Source: Symsagittifera roscoffensis
Taxonomy: Eukaryota > Xenacoelomorpha > Acoela > Convolutidae
Direction: 5' to 3'
Assembly (NCBI RefSeq): GCF_963678635.1
Contig: NC_087066.1
Location: forward strand, 24,049,609-24,113,608
DNA: 64,000 bases
Part shown: positions 10,532 through 21,302 of the stretch, one piece after another
Layout: each line of letters begins with the position of its first letter
How positions within the stretch are numbered: the stretch's first letter is position 1
Program-made: the position numbers and the translations under genes
The notes under the pieces: generated by a model
The model's database searches: none
Seen by the model: the letters and a program-made list of their open reading frames with translations, nothing else
What the model was told of the DNA's origin: nothing

Positions 10532-11231
10532 TGTGATATCCTTTGACAGTTACTGAATAGGGGTCTAGGACAACAAGCCGACGAGACTTCAAGCCGAAGG
10601 GACTTCAAGCCGAAATTAAAACTTTACAAGCACCTCGAAACACTATTTTATTATCTGTAAAACGTTATTTTTCAAAAGTTTTGGCAAGTTTAGTCTGTAA
10701 TAAACGTTATTCATGACAATGCACCACTTGTGATTGACATCCGTTAATAACACCAGCCGGTTTTTGAAAAGCATAAATTATAAACATGAAAAATACCTTC
10801 AACCATGTTTTACTTTTCAACTTTCCGAAACATCATTTGGAGGCTTAAATTTTATGAAAACGCCAATAAGTTGTGAAGAAAGATCATGAAATTCAGAAAT
10901 TCTTCAAAAAAGTTTTCAAATTAATCATATTTCATGAGTTTTTAATGAACTATTCGGCTTGAAGTCCCTAATTTTACTATTCGGTTTGAAGTCCCGTCGG
11001 CTTGATGTCCGGCACCTACTGAATAGATCGCTGATCGTAAACTTGAATTAACAATCTTGTTAATTGAGCATGCAAAAAAGTATGTATTCTATCACTGACG
11101 TAGCTTACTGAACTTATGACACTGTCTCATGTTAATCATTATTGTTGACCTTGACCATATTGTCCGGCATTACATCATACAATAAACACAACAATACTAA
11201 ACTATTCGGCTACCGCCATAGCACTACCACA
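10532..11231 (-). repeat. 5' LTR of gypsy element, split by a MITE
   Basis: About 234 bp of LTR after removing the MITE and one copy of its target duplication. It pairs with 2676-3429. Boundaries are TGTGATATCC at the low end and CTACCACA at the high end, followed by the target duplication GGTAC. Confidence 0.8.
10561..11016. mobile_element. MITE with 10-bp target duplication (MULE-like)
   Basis: Terminal inverted repeats run for about 45 bp, with GGAC(A/T)(A/T)CAAGCCGACG near each end and a repeated subterminal unit GGGACTTCAAGCCGAA (orientation reversed at the right end). The exact duplication TACTGAATAG flanks it at 10551-10560 and 11017-11026, and the other LTR has a single related copy (TACTAAATCAG), i.e. 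the empty site. Length 456 bp, no ORF. A 9-10-bp duplication with long TIRs points to the Mutator-like superfamily. Confidence 0.75.
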
Positions 11232-11236
11232 GGTAC

Positions 11237-11740
11237 GCTGAACTGTTAACCTAAAAATTTGTTTTGATGAATGAACCAACACAGCATAATCGAAAATGTT
11301 TGTATCTATGAATATTTATGGCGCAGATTTTTTTCTTCCGGTTTTCAAAGAAAGTGAGCAATAATTATGAACGAGTTGGTTTTCTTAAATAGACCACTTA
11401 AAAAAAACCTTGTTACCTCAGGGGGTCGATCTCTTGGTCTGTATTTGCCCAGCCGAGTGAGCACACCACTATAGCAACCTGCAATGAGTCTGGTAAATAT
11501 AGCTTATGTCATTATCCCGCACTACTACAAAATCGTTCCAAATTATTTCAGCTAATTGGTTTTATTAACGCCATACATGACTCATATTACAACACTTATT
11601 TTGCGATTTTATTAGCCTAAAATTTATAGTTTTATCAATGATTGATTTACAAAATTATCCGAGACCAATTAAAGGGCAGTCGGTCGATCATCCAGGGGTT
11701 TACCCGGATACGAGCCTGATACGTGCCTAATACGTCTTGT
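11237..11740 (+). repeat. Intergenic; old family H 3' end at about 11670-11740
   Basis: Mostly unrecognised AT-rich sequence. Its last 70 bases (GGGCAGTCGG, then a CCAGGGGTTTACCC hairpin, then GATACGAGC, ending TCTTGT) look like a worn family H 3' end directly abutting the next copy. Confidence 0.45.
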
Positions 11741-12638
11741 TGTTCCGACTTTCGTTACGAAAGTAACGGAATATTTGTGCTCGGGGTGGGTTTTTTTTCT
11801 TCAGACAAATTTCGACTTTTTAACTAGCCATTTTTGACGGAATTTTTTTTATATCATTCAAAAGGTATTGTTGTCCTGAGCTTAAATTTGAAAAAATATT
11901 TCACCTGTGATTATTTTCCGTAAAGTTATGGGGGTTTAAAGATTGCCATTTTGGCCATTTTGACCAATTTGGGACAATTAACGCGCGATATAATTCGCGC
12001 TATTAACGCGTAAGCGGAGATTTATTCCGTCTTATAAATCGTTCCAAATTGGTTGAGCGAAGCTTATTTGCCATAATTGATTTGTTACAAGGAACAAAAT
12101 TTCTCTTTTTGTTCCGAATTTTGATACGAAAGTAACGGAATATTTGTGCTCGGTGTGGGTTTTTTTCTTCTTCAGACAAATTTCGACTTTTTAACTAGCC
12201 ATTTTTGACGGAATTTTTTAATATCATTCAAAAGGTGTCTTGAGCTTGAATTTGAAAAGATAATTCGCCTGTGATCATTTTTCGTAAAGTTCTGAGGGTT
12301 TAAAGATTGCCTTTATGGCCAATTTGGGACAATTAACGCGCGATAAATTTCGCGCTATTAACGCGTAAGCGAGATTTAATCTGTCTTAGAAATCGTTCCA
12401 AATTGGTTCAAGGAAGCTAGCTTATTTGCCATAATTGATTTGTTAATAGGCGCAAAATCTATCACTTTGTACTTAATATGACGTGTGGGGGGATGTTTTT
12501 ACATAAAATCTCGAATTTTTTTAAAAAATTTTTTAAATTTTTTTTATTACTTTGAATATTTTTATCTTATTAATGCTCCATAGACCTTAAAAGGCTGTCG
12601 GAACTTTCAGGGCTTCGCCCTGATACGAGCAGTCTTGT
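11741..12638 (+). mobile_element. Two head-to-tail family H copies
   Basis: The first copy (11741-12109) starts TGTTCCGACTTTCGTTACG and stops within the CAAAATTTCT region. The second (12110-12638) starts TGTTCCGAATTTTGATACG and is full length, ending with GGGCTTCGCCC in a hairpin, then GAGCAGTCTTGT. With the 3' end just upstream this makes three in tandem. Confidence 0.75.
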
Positions 12639-12791
12639 TTACCTTTGTTACAGCTCTGCATTTCTCATTGCTGTCATAATACTGGAGCGGTAAAGATTTG
12701 CTCTGTGAAGTCAATCCGAGCATTTTCCGAAAGCGGAGTGTGTACTTTTACTGACAATTTTACAACACACATGTGTACCTTTAAAGCAAAA

Positions 12792-13175
12792 GGGTGCTAG
12801 GGATTTTAGCAGACCGGTTTTTTTAGCAGACCGGTTTTTTAGCAGAATCAGAACAATTATAAAGTGTGATAGCTAACTTCAAACGCGGCATTGGCGATCA
12901 GCAACCGCTTTCTCCGCTGCGCTTCAATTCAACGCGAGTGTTATTGTGCGCGTAAATGTTTGTTTTGCCGCTAATTTAGACTGTTGTGTTTTTGAAGTTG
13001 ATAGTTTTGTTTACAAATTGCGAGATAATTGTCTGAATTGGGGAAACTTGGCCCAGACTGAGCGTCTTTTTGAGTCTATCAATCAATCATCCATCACTTT
13101 ATTACGTTGGTCTGCTAAAAGACTCATTTTTCACTTTTTATGCTAAAAGATTGGTCTGCTAAACGATCGGCCCCC
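12792..13175. mobile_element. Small TIR element with TTTAGCAGACC subterminal repeats
   Basis: Left end GGGTGCTAGGGA then TTTTAGCAGACCGG twice. Right end, reverse complemented, GGGGGCCGATCG then TTTAGCAGACC, and again TTTTAGCAGACC further in. Flanks AAGCAAAA (12784-12791) and AAGCAACA (13176-13183) form an 8-bp duplication with one mismatch. Short open frames inside look incidental. Confidence 0.6.
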
Positions 13176-13183
13176 AAGCAACA

Positions 13184-13999
13184 CAATGTGCAGAAAAACA
13201 AAAGTTGTTTTTGTATTTCAAGGTTTACACAGTCTGCATTCATTTTTTAAAGTCGAAATATAGCAGTCTGGGGTCAATTCGATCAAACCATAGCATGTTT
13301 GGAATGAATATAATCGAGCACATTTATGCCTTAGATGAACCACATTAGACGAATCGGTCAAAACAGCGCAAAGTATTAAACCAAACATCGTTGAGCTCAA
13401 TTTTATTAAAGTAGAGTTTAGCTAATTATGGCCAATTTTGATTTAGCTGGTCAACACATATACCTTGATTGATCAGAAAATAACGAAACAGGTTTTAATC
13501 AGGTCGTTTCGGTCAAAACAACATCACTAAATATTTCTAAATTTAAACTTTTTGAATCTAAATGGTAAAAAAAATTGCCCATTTGAACAATCTCCTGCTT
13601 CAAGAGACCAAGAGAACCATCTCCTCTCTAAAATTAAGTGGCAAATTCAAGCCGTAAGGCCTGCATGGACCATGCTCAAATCTGATTCGCTGAAAAATAC
13701 CATTTTTGAAAAGTTTACTTAACTCTTAAGTTTCAATTTACTCTTACACGGAATAACAGGGGTGATTGATCCAAAAAACGTATATCAAAGCGAAAGAAGG
13801 TTGATTATTTGGGTGAGGTTATGGAATCACAACTACATAATGTGTTGCGGTTATTTTACAGAAAAGTTTTTATTCGAGTGCAAGGATAAGTGAAACAAGC
13901 ATTTCATAAAATGTACAAAACCTTTTTCCCAAAAGCCATTCTAACCAAATTATTTATAAAATGCATGTTGTGATTTGAAAATGTCTCAATATTGGTCCG
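13184..13999. other. No gene recognised (3' flank of GT14 gene)
   Basis: AT-rich sequence downstream of the GT14 stop codon. No domain, structural RNA or repeat family recognised. Confidence 0.4.
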
Positions 14000-14589
14000 T
14001 CATCTTGCGGAGCTCTTTGATTTTCTAGACCAAATGACCTGAGAACCGTTTCCCAAGTTGGAGAAGTTGGCTGGTACACTCTTGGTAGATAACTCTAGAC
14101 TCACTTTTGAATGATGCCATAAGTTCATGCAATCCCAAGCCATAGGTTCGAAAAACCATGGGAACTTGTTTAGGAACAAAACCTTTCCGTAAAAGCTCCC
14201 CACAAGCTCAGGAAGCGTTTTGACGCCGATACAACAAATATCTCGCACGATTCTTCTAGAATAACATCGCTCGAGCTCCTCCTTAGAATGGATCCAAAAT
14301 TTGTACCTCATAGACTTTTGCCGCTTAATTCGATTGTCATTTCCGTCAACTATCAGACCCCCCGGCATGCTTGAGCTCGGATTGTACTGCAGTATAGCAA
14401 AGAAAGACTCTTCAGCAAAATTAAACGGCTTCAGGGCTTGCTGCAGCTTCTTGGAAAGATCGCCGTTGATGATGAAATAGACAGCATCTCGACTGAGGGC
14501 GACGTGAGTCGAGCTCTTGTAGCGATCCATGCCGTGGGGTAATTTTTCTGGATACCGCCAAGGCTTAACATCGTATATTTCTTCAGGTC
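14000..14589 (-). CDS. GT14 core-2/I-branching glycosyltransferase, exon 5 (C-terminal)
   Basis: The last and largest exon of the minus-strand glycosyltransferase. It follows the acceptor CTTATTTTTATCAG and ends at the TGA at 14002-14000. It encodes about 195 residues: GPEEIYDVKPWRY, then SSTHVALSRDAVYFI and FAEESFFAILQYNP, the conserved block of family GT14 that contains the catalytic glutamate (EE.FFA), then RRIVRDICCIGV and LPEL, a tail seen in invertebrate members. The enzyme would transfer GlcNAc (or xylose) from a UDP-sugar to glycans in the Golgi lumen. Phase matches exon 4 (G|GA gives Gly). Acceptor substrate cannot be told from sequence. Confidence 0.85.
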
Positions 14590-14791
14590 CTGATAAAAAT
14601 AAGGCTGATAAAAAATTAATCAAAAAAGGAAACTTTTGATGTCTTAACATTAATGCTTCAGTTTTTATTTGAAAACCATATTCAATTTTGCGTTTAATTT
14701 GGAGCTGAAAATGGAATTTTTCAAAAACTTATACTTTTCAAGAGTATAGTTTTTTAGGGAAAAAGTATTGAAAATAAATAAAAAAATGGAC

Positions 14792-14895
14792 CATCTAGAA
14801 TATTGGCGCCTTGGAATCGTCTCAAGACAGTGACCAGCTCCAAGTTAGTCATCAGAGGAAACTCTTCCCCCGTCAAGTTGATGAAATACTTCCAC
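14792..14895 (-). CDS. GT14 glycosyltransferase, exon 4
   Basis: Encodes WKYFINLTGEEFPL and TNLELVTVLRRFQGANILD, the most conserved GT14 motif (WKY.INL.G..FPL.TN.E.V). The acceptor is CTGCATTTAG with a single G completing Lys with exon 3; the donor is GATG|GTCC, with G joining exon 5. The short downstream intron (14590-14791) has a stop codon in every continuation of this frame, which supports splicing there. The donor is weak by consensus but is the only one consistent in phase. Confidence 0.8.
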
Positions 14896-15094
14896 CTAAA
14901 TGCAGATCCAAACTGTTATTCTGACCACTTCGTTATTTGTGATATTAGTACAACCACGGGTAAAGACTTTGTGTCTTCAACCGATTGGCTGATTAAGTGA
15001 GTGAGAACTATTCTCAAGTGGGTGTTTGAACAAACAGAATGATTGAGGCGCGGACCGAGGATTCTCTCGACAGTGAATCTATAGTTCAATGGCT

Positions 15095-16410
15095 CCCCGG
15101 GTTGACCTTCATAGAAGGAAAACCCTTGTCATACAATTTCATATATGGCGTCTATGGAAAAAGTGCTTATCATACAATTTTTATACAAAATCTAAAAACT
15201 GTTTTAAAGTTTTTTAATACACTTTTTTACTATATTTGGCTCATTTGAAGCTTTCTGGTCATGTAAAGAATGTTTTAAAAATTTTTGATGAAAAAATGCT
15301 TGTCATGCAACTTTCATGGACGAAAAATGTATAATGAGCATTTTGCAAGCAACTTTTTTTTTCAAAAATCTCTTAAAAAAGTTTCTACAATTACTATTGA
15401 GGTTAATGAAGACTTTCAATGAAATGAGCAATTTAACTATCAAAAACATGATTTTAGTTTTGTTCGAAAGTTTGCTTATCATTTTTTTTTCATATATGAA
15501 ATTGTACGATAAACATTTTTTTAGAGAAAAAAAAATTTCAAAAATCAATCGATACTTTGCTTGCGCAATTTTAAATGAATTTAATAGAGGTTTTTAGTGA
15601 TTGACATCAACTTACTGTCAAAAAGATAATTTCAGTTTTGATCGGAAAAAATGCTTATCATATCGTTTTTATATATGAATGTTGTATATCAGTAAGTTCA
15701 TATATCACATCAACTTACTGATATGCCTTTTTTCATAGAAAAAAACACATATTTGAGATAAGATAATTTAACCCCTTGTTTGGTTGCAAACCTGTTTTTG
15801 TGCTCAAATACATATTTACGAAAAAAAACTTTTTTGCATGCAAAGTTTTACTTTTTGGTTTTATAAAGTAGTCCAGGGTGACTTTTTCATCCAAAAAATC
15901 CATAAATCACAAAAAATGATGTTTTTTTTGTAAACACGATTATGATTTTATTGTTTCATGTGCTAAGATGAACATAAATTTGTAAAAAAAAAACCGGCTT
16001 TTTTCTCAACCACCAAAATTTTCCAGCTAAAAATAATCTAGCCATATACAAAAAGTAACATTTTTGGTATATAATTTGATGTGAAAATTATAAAATTAAC
16101 TTACATGGCTAAAATCACCAAATGCAGTTAATCTAATGCAGTTTACATGGCTAATTTACATGGCTAAAATCACCCAATGTAGATGAATTACAAAAATTCT
16201 CAATTGTTTTCATTTATTTTATGGAAAAAATGCTTATCGTACAATTTCAGAGTATGGAAAAAATGCTTGTCATACAATTTTATTGAATAAAAAAACATTT
16301 TTGCTATTTTCAAAAAATTGTTTTAAAAAAAAGTATGGCAAAACGCTTGTTATTTAATTCCAGATTAGGCCAAAAAATGCTTATTATAATATTTCACAAA
16401 TTCATCTTGC
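15095..16410. mobile_element. MITE family P, copy 1 (CCCGGGTTGACC type)
   Basis: Starts CCCCGGGTTGACCTTCATAG, then many variants of GCTTATCATACAATTTCATA and the inverted ATGAAATTGTATGATAAGC. A central block (GTGCTCAAATACATATTTACG, AGTAGTCCAGG, CTCAACCACCAAAATTT, CTAGCCATATACAAAAAG) recurs in the same order at 20350-20610 and 44340-44520. Right boundary approximate. Confidence 0.5.
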
Positions 16411-16576
16411 TTATTTCTACAAACAACTCGCGCTAATTCAAATGATAGCCATGCATGTTATTATAGACGTTTGATTGATGACTCATTTTAAGTTCAAATT
16501 GAATTTTTTTTAATGAATGCCTCTTTTCAAGTTCGTGATAATTTTTGGGTTACATGGGTTTTTTAGGTCAATCGGA

Positions 16577-17152
16577 CACCCCCTGCCTTCCTCAGGGATT
16601 CGAACCTCCCCCCTTGAACTTTTTTAAGATATCCATTTTGGCTGATGGACCCTAAAATTTATACTAATTTATGGGGGGAACGCGCGGCGAAAAAACGCGC
16701 ATTTTTTGTAAAAATTTTCCAAAAAGTGCTTCAAAACTTATTTTTTAGCATGTTTTTTTTCAAATTGTTGCCTACGGGTCAGAAAATTTGCCCAAAATAG
16801 GGTCTTTTTTGTGCTCTGGCACAGTTTGGGAAACCAATTTAGTCGACCTAAAAAATGTTGACAAAACCTTGGAAAGATTTTTAAAAAACCGCCTCCTTCG
16901 AGAAAATTCCTAGATCCTTCGCTGGGTAGACTAAATTGATTTTCCGAGCTTTCCCAAAGCACTACAAAGACCCTGTTTTGACAAATGTTTTGCGCCGCAG
17001 GCATAAATTGAAAATAAAACAGGCCAAAAAAGCGTTGACGCGTGCTCCCACTCAAAAATAGTAAATACTGATGGCGAAGGCGCCTTTAGAAAAGTTTTTA
17101 GGACCCATCAGCCAAATAGGATATTTCAAAATATTTGGGTTGGCAGGGGGTG
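16577..17152. mobile_element. TIR element related to an hAT-type MITE
   Basis: Imperfect terminal repeats of about 75 bp: CACCCCCTGCC and, inside, TTTGGCTGATGG.CCCTAAAA near 16640, mirrored at 17080-17152. The centre (GGGGGGAACGCGCGGCGAAAA, AATTTTCCAAAAAGTGCTT) resembles the hAT-type MITE at 35871. No target duplication established. Confidence 0.5.
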
Positions 17153-17286
17153 GGGGCCTTCCTTTAAATCCGCTACTCGTGTGATTACTTGGCTATGATT
17201 ATTTGACTAAGTCTTGATATCTTTAGGAATCTAAACGATTATGCCTTCCTTTCAGTAGTAAACTGTCAGTTCCAGTTAACCTGTGA

Positions 17287-17740
17287 TCAGTGGCGCGCGC
17301 AGACTTTTTTCTGGGGAGAGGGGGGGGGGGGGGGGTTTGGTGGTTTTCCGAAAAATTTTGAAAGTTTTGCCGATCTTTTTTTTAGATCGAGCAATTTCTT
17401 TTTCCGATCTCTCCAAAAATGAAAATACTATACAGACCCTATCCCCTATTTTGTGGAAATTTCTGCGCCGCTGGCAAATTTTAAAAAAATATTATTTCAC
17501 TTGTGATTTTTTAATGAAGTTATAGGGGTTTAGAAATTGCGAATTCGGCCAACTTGGGACAATTAACGCCTGATATTTTTCATGCTATTAACGCGTAAGC
17601 GGAGATTTAATCCGTTTTGGAAATCGTTCCTAATTAGATTGAGGCATGCTCTTTGGTTTATTTAATACTGTGCTAAATGCAAAACAAGACTGCTTGCATA
17701 TCAGGGCAAAGCCCTGAATGTTCCGGCTGTTCCGTTACTC
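17287..17740. mobile_element. Composite of truncated repeat ends
   Basis: Begins CAGTGGCGCGCGCAGAC, an hAT-like end, followed by a long G run, and passes at about 17480 into the plus-strand middle of family H (GGGACAATTAACGCCTGAT, ATTAACGCGTAAGCGGAG). At about 17688 it abuts an inverted family H 3' end (AACAAGACTGCTTGCATATC, CAGGGCAAAGCCCTG). Confidence 0.55.
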
Positions 17741-17949
17741 ATATCGAATAGTTTTTTGGAAGAGAAAATATTGAAAACCTATACTTTTTGGACGATATCA
17801 AAGTGTAAAATTTTGACTTGTACAAAATGAATACGACCGATCTGATTAGCTAGCCTTTATTCAATTTGGAATGATTTTGTAGAGCGGGATAATTCAGGAC
17901 CGTTCAATAAAAAATCGAGTTACGCTCTCACCAATATGAAAAAACTCTT

Positions 17950-18185
17950 CAAAGCGCGCATAATTTAGTCCAGAACTAGGCAAATTCGGCAATTTTTTAA
18001 CCCCCAGAATTTTGCAAAAAATAATCGGAGGGAAAATATCTTCTTACATTTAAACTCAGGAAGTTGATATCTTCAATGGGGCATAAAATTTTTGTTGAGA
18101 ATTATCATTTCGGTCGGTGAAAATTGACTGAAAAAAAAACACCGAGTATAAATGTTCCGTTTTCTTCGAAAGTCGGAACAATGAA
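17950..18185 (-). mobile_element. Family H, 5' half only
   Basis: Minus-strand copy ending at the TGTTCCGACTTTCG terminus (18171-18185). Truncated internally at the low end. The AAACGGAACATTTATACTCGG stretch is the diagnostic segment. Confidence 0.6.
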
Positions 18186-18640
18186 AAATCACTTTGTACT
18201 ATATTTTTTTTTTAATTTTCTTTGACACTTCATGAATTACTTAAAAGTAAACTGCACTATAGAAAATTAGATACAGTCGTAACATTCATGGCAATACAAG
18301 TACTCTTGTTATTCTTGATTTTTTTTCTGAATCATTCGAAAAGCAAAAAATTTTTTTTTTTCCTACTGCAGGTTCGTTCAGCAAAAAAACACTAAATAAA
18401 TAAACTATGTGGTTCAAATCGCAATTTTTTGTCCTAGTAACTTTTTTTGATTCTGGTACTCAGCTCGACGAAACACAACCCGCCTAAACGGGGGGCAATG
18501 GGCAGTTGTTCCTCTTCATTTTTTTGCCAATTTTTTTTAATTGCTAATTTTTTTTAATGCGAGCTGGGCCTAATTATAGTAATTTAGAGGGCGAGCGTGT
18601 CAAAATATGGTCAATAGGAAGATATATTCAAATCATCTAA

Positions 18641-19835
18641 CTGGTTGACATAATAAACTGCTGCTAGTATCAGGATGAAGCTTCGAACGTTCCGACTGCA
18701 TTTTAATTTCTTGGTTATAGTTTAAATTGAAATATTTAATCAAACTTTCAAAAAAATGAAAATTTTTCAAATTGTTTTTGAGTTTTTTTAAAGTTATCCC
18801 TGTCACTACTTTTAAAGTATAAGATGAAATCTTTTGCATTTTGCAAAGTATTAAATTTACTAAAAAGCTTGTCCCAATTCCATTTGGAACGATTTCTAAC
18901 ACGGATTAAATGTCCGCTGACACGTAAATAACACGAAATATACCGATTGTTAATTGTACTAAATCTGTAACCTTTACAGCCCCACCCGCACTGGAGTTCC
19001 ATGGATAATAAAGCCCCCCTAGTTTACCCCTCCTCATTTTGCAGCCCCCTCCCCCCAGTTCACCCCTCCTCATTTTACCCCCATCTTAGTTTAACCCCCC
19101 CCCCCGTTTACTGATCATGGGCGGGGTAAAATGGGGGAGGATGGAACAACTGAGTAACATTTCTCCCCCGTCCCTGTTCAAAACGGTAAACCAAATAGGG
19201 GGGACTGTAACTTGGGTAACTTGGGGGGGGGGGGGACTTTAATAAACAAGGGGGTGGGCGTAGGGATAAATGTAGGGGAGTGGGGGGAGAGGTGTGGACA
19301 AAGGCGGATGGGAGGCAAAAAGGGGGGGGGGTTGGGGTTCTTTCGAGTAGGTTTAGATTGCGAGTAGACCGTGAGTAACGCAGAAATGTTGCAAGTTTTG
19401 CAAATGATTTTGCAAAAAAATGTAAAGATTATAATCCGTTATAATAAATTATAATGAATTTTAAATGGAATATAATCCATTATAAGGGATTTTAATATTT
19501 TGTGCTTTTACGAAAATAATCGAGTATAATGAGAATATAATCGATTTCGTGGTTTAAATTTGCAGCAAAAATCGATTATAATATCAACTTTTTAGACAAC
19601 AGTTTTCCATTATAATCGATCCCTATCCATGGAACTCCGGTGTGGGCATAACTTTGCAACTTCACAGTAGAAACACCGCTTAATTTTGAGCTCAAAGCGA
19701 CAATACTTTTCGAATGATATTTCACAAAGTTCGCCAAAAATACTTAGTTAAAAGTCGATTTTTTTCTGAAGAAAAAACACCCGATCACTAATATTCCGTC
19801 ACTTTCTTCGAAAATCGAAACGACAAAGAAAGCAG
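18641..19835 (-). mobile_element. Family H copy interrupted by a nested TIR element
   Basis: Family H sequence runs 18641-18979 and resumes at 19648 (CATAACTTTGCAACTTCAC), exactly where the consensus reads CCCCCATAACTTTACG. The interruption is the element at 18980-19647. Diverged relative to the copies at 2726 and 12110. Confidence 0.6.
18980..19647. mobile_element. TIR element with C/G-rich palindromes and ATAATCG words
   Basis: Left end GCCCCACCCGCACTGGAGTT then CCATGGATA; right end reverse complement GCCCACACCGGAGTTCCATG then GATAGGG. The left half is C-rich with mirrored G-rich sequence (CATTTTACCCCC against GGGGTAAAATGGGGG). The right half holds TATAATCCATTATAA and AATCGATTATAAT words. 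TIR and word content resemble the element at 8517-9433. Confidence 0.6.
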
Positions 19836-19879
19836 AGAGGAGAACCTTGACAATTTTGGCAATCAGAACTCAATGAGAT

Positions 19880-20960
19880 GCCGTCCATGGAAAAATAATG
19901 CTTATCATACAGTTCCATGCATGAAGTTTACGGAAAAAACTGCTTATCATACAAATTTCATACAAAATCTAAGTGTTTTAAAAATTTTTAATGATGAACA
20001 TTCTATTGCCTTTTTTGAAGCTTCCTGTTCAAAAAAAAATTAATAAAAAATTTTCGATAAAAATGCTCATCATACAGTTTTCATGTATAAAATTATAAGA
20101 TAATCATTTTGTCATTGAAAACTTAAAGTTTTCAAAGATCACCAAAAAACGTGTCTGGGTAATTTTGAAAAGGTTTAAATAATTATATCTAAGACAGGAG
20201 GTATTTTGATAAATAAAAAGATAATTTTAATTTTGGTCGGAAAAAATGCTTATCATATAGTTTTCATATATGAAAATTGTATGATATGCTTTTTTTCATA
20301 AACAAAAACAAAAACTTGAGGTAAAGAAAATTGTAATCCCTTTTTTGGCAACAAAGTTGCGTTTGTGCTCAAATGTAAAATTTACGAAAAAAAGTTTTGC
20401 GTGCAAAATTTGATATTTTGTGTTTATAACGTAGTCCAGGATGAGATTTTTACCCAAAAAATCCAAAAATCTTAAAAAGTTTTTTTTTGTAAACACGATT
20501 ATGGTTTTTTGTTTCATTTGCTAAAATAATAGTAAATTTGTTAAAAAAAAGCTTTTTTTCTCAACCACCAAAACTTTCAAACGAAAATTATCTAGCCATA
20601 TACAAAAAATTACATTTTTGGTATATACTTCCATGTGAAAATGTCAACTTTAACTTAAATGGCAAAAATCATCAAGTGTAGTTTATCTGCGTGGCAACTG
20701 CCAGTTACACTCTGGGTTTTCTTATTACAAAAAATCCGTGGTTAGTTTTTTGGGATGAAAAACAAATTTTCATAACAAAATTTTTTTGTATTTTCGTAGT
20801 ATGGAAAAAATGTTTATCATACAGTTTCATAGTATGGAAAAAAGCTTTTTTGTTATTTTGATACACTTACTTTTACTCTATGAAATTGTATGACAGAGTA
20901 TTAAAAGCATTTTTCTTCAGATATGAAAATTGTATGATAAGCATTTTTTGTCAAACCGGG
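19880..20960. mobile_element. MITE family P, copy 2
   Basis: Aligns with 15095-16410 in the same order of blocks, including CTCAACCACCAAAACTTTC and TCTAGCCATATACAAAAA. It ends AATTGTATGATAAGC, then TTTTTTGTCAAACCGGG, the expected right terminal repeat. The left terminal repeat is worn. Confidence 0.55.
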
Positions 20961-21168
20961 CATTTATGCTTCTGACAATCTGTAATATGTGGTATATAAA
21001 TCCAGCCGGATTATAAACCATATTAAGCAGTCGAAGAAATGTAATTATTGTATAATAGTTATTAAACAATTAGGTAATAGTTACGAAAGTCATGCAAATT
21101 CCATTCATATGACGAAATTTTTCGTGTTTACTCTCGTGTTTTAAAAGCGGACCTGGTCTATAATTTAC

Positions 21169-21302
21169 TTGTGTGATATGTTGAGTAGTTGCTGCATGCA
21201 CTCCAGTTCTGCCTGGAGGAGAGAGTAGTTGCCCCACTCGACGTCTATCGACACATCAGAGATGAACACATTGTCCGGGAAACAGCTCGCTAGCCTCTCC
21301 AT
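21169..21302 (-). CDS. GT14 glycosyltransferase, exon 3
   Basis: Encodes MERLASCFPDNVFIS, then VEWGNYSLLQAELECMQQLL and NISHK, which is the GT14 block just before WKYFINL. The acceptor is ATGTGTGTAG at 21304-21303; the donor is CACAA|GTAAAT. It enters in phase 0 from exon 2 (LRLR... MERLAS is contiguous) and leaves two bases (AA) that join G of exon 4 to give Lys. Methionine here is internal, not a start. Confidence 0.85.

Larger units (their letters stand above)
2676..11231 (-). mobile_element. Ty3/gypsy-like LTR retrotransposon, complete ends, decayed coding
   Basis: Both ends carry a related repeat that, read on the minus strand, starts TGTGGTA and ends ATCACA. The element is flanked by an identical 5-bp target duplication, GGTAC, at 2671-2675 and 11232-11236. 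A polypurine tract (minus AGAAAGGAGAA, 3430-3440) abuts the downstream LTR. In minus-strand order the interior holds Gag zinc knuckles (about 9665-9560), reverse transcriptase (8063-7409), RT/RNase H connection and RNase H (7333-6886), integrase zinc-binding and core remnants (about 5770-5320), and an extra reading region (4232-3520). Frames are broken throughout, so it is non-functional. Three later insertions are nested in it (2726-3234, 8517-9433, 10561-11016). The order RT, RNase H, integrase is that of Ty3/gypsy. No convincing primer-binding site was seen next to the 5' LTR. Confidence 0.85.
14896..21168 (-). other. Intron 3 of GT14 gene, filled with repeats
   Basis: A 6.3-kb intron deduced from exons 3 and 4. 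Its contents are annotated separately: MITE family P copies (15095-16410, 19880-20960), an hAT-related TIR element (16577-17152), family H pieces (17490-18185, 18641-19835) and a nested C/G-rich element (18980-19647). Confidence 0.7.

Noticed and set aside
12946-13146. Small plus-strand ORF
   Set aside because: It lies inside the TIR element at 12792-13175, which shows no sign of coding.
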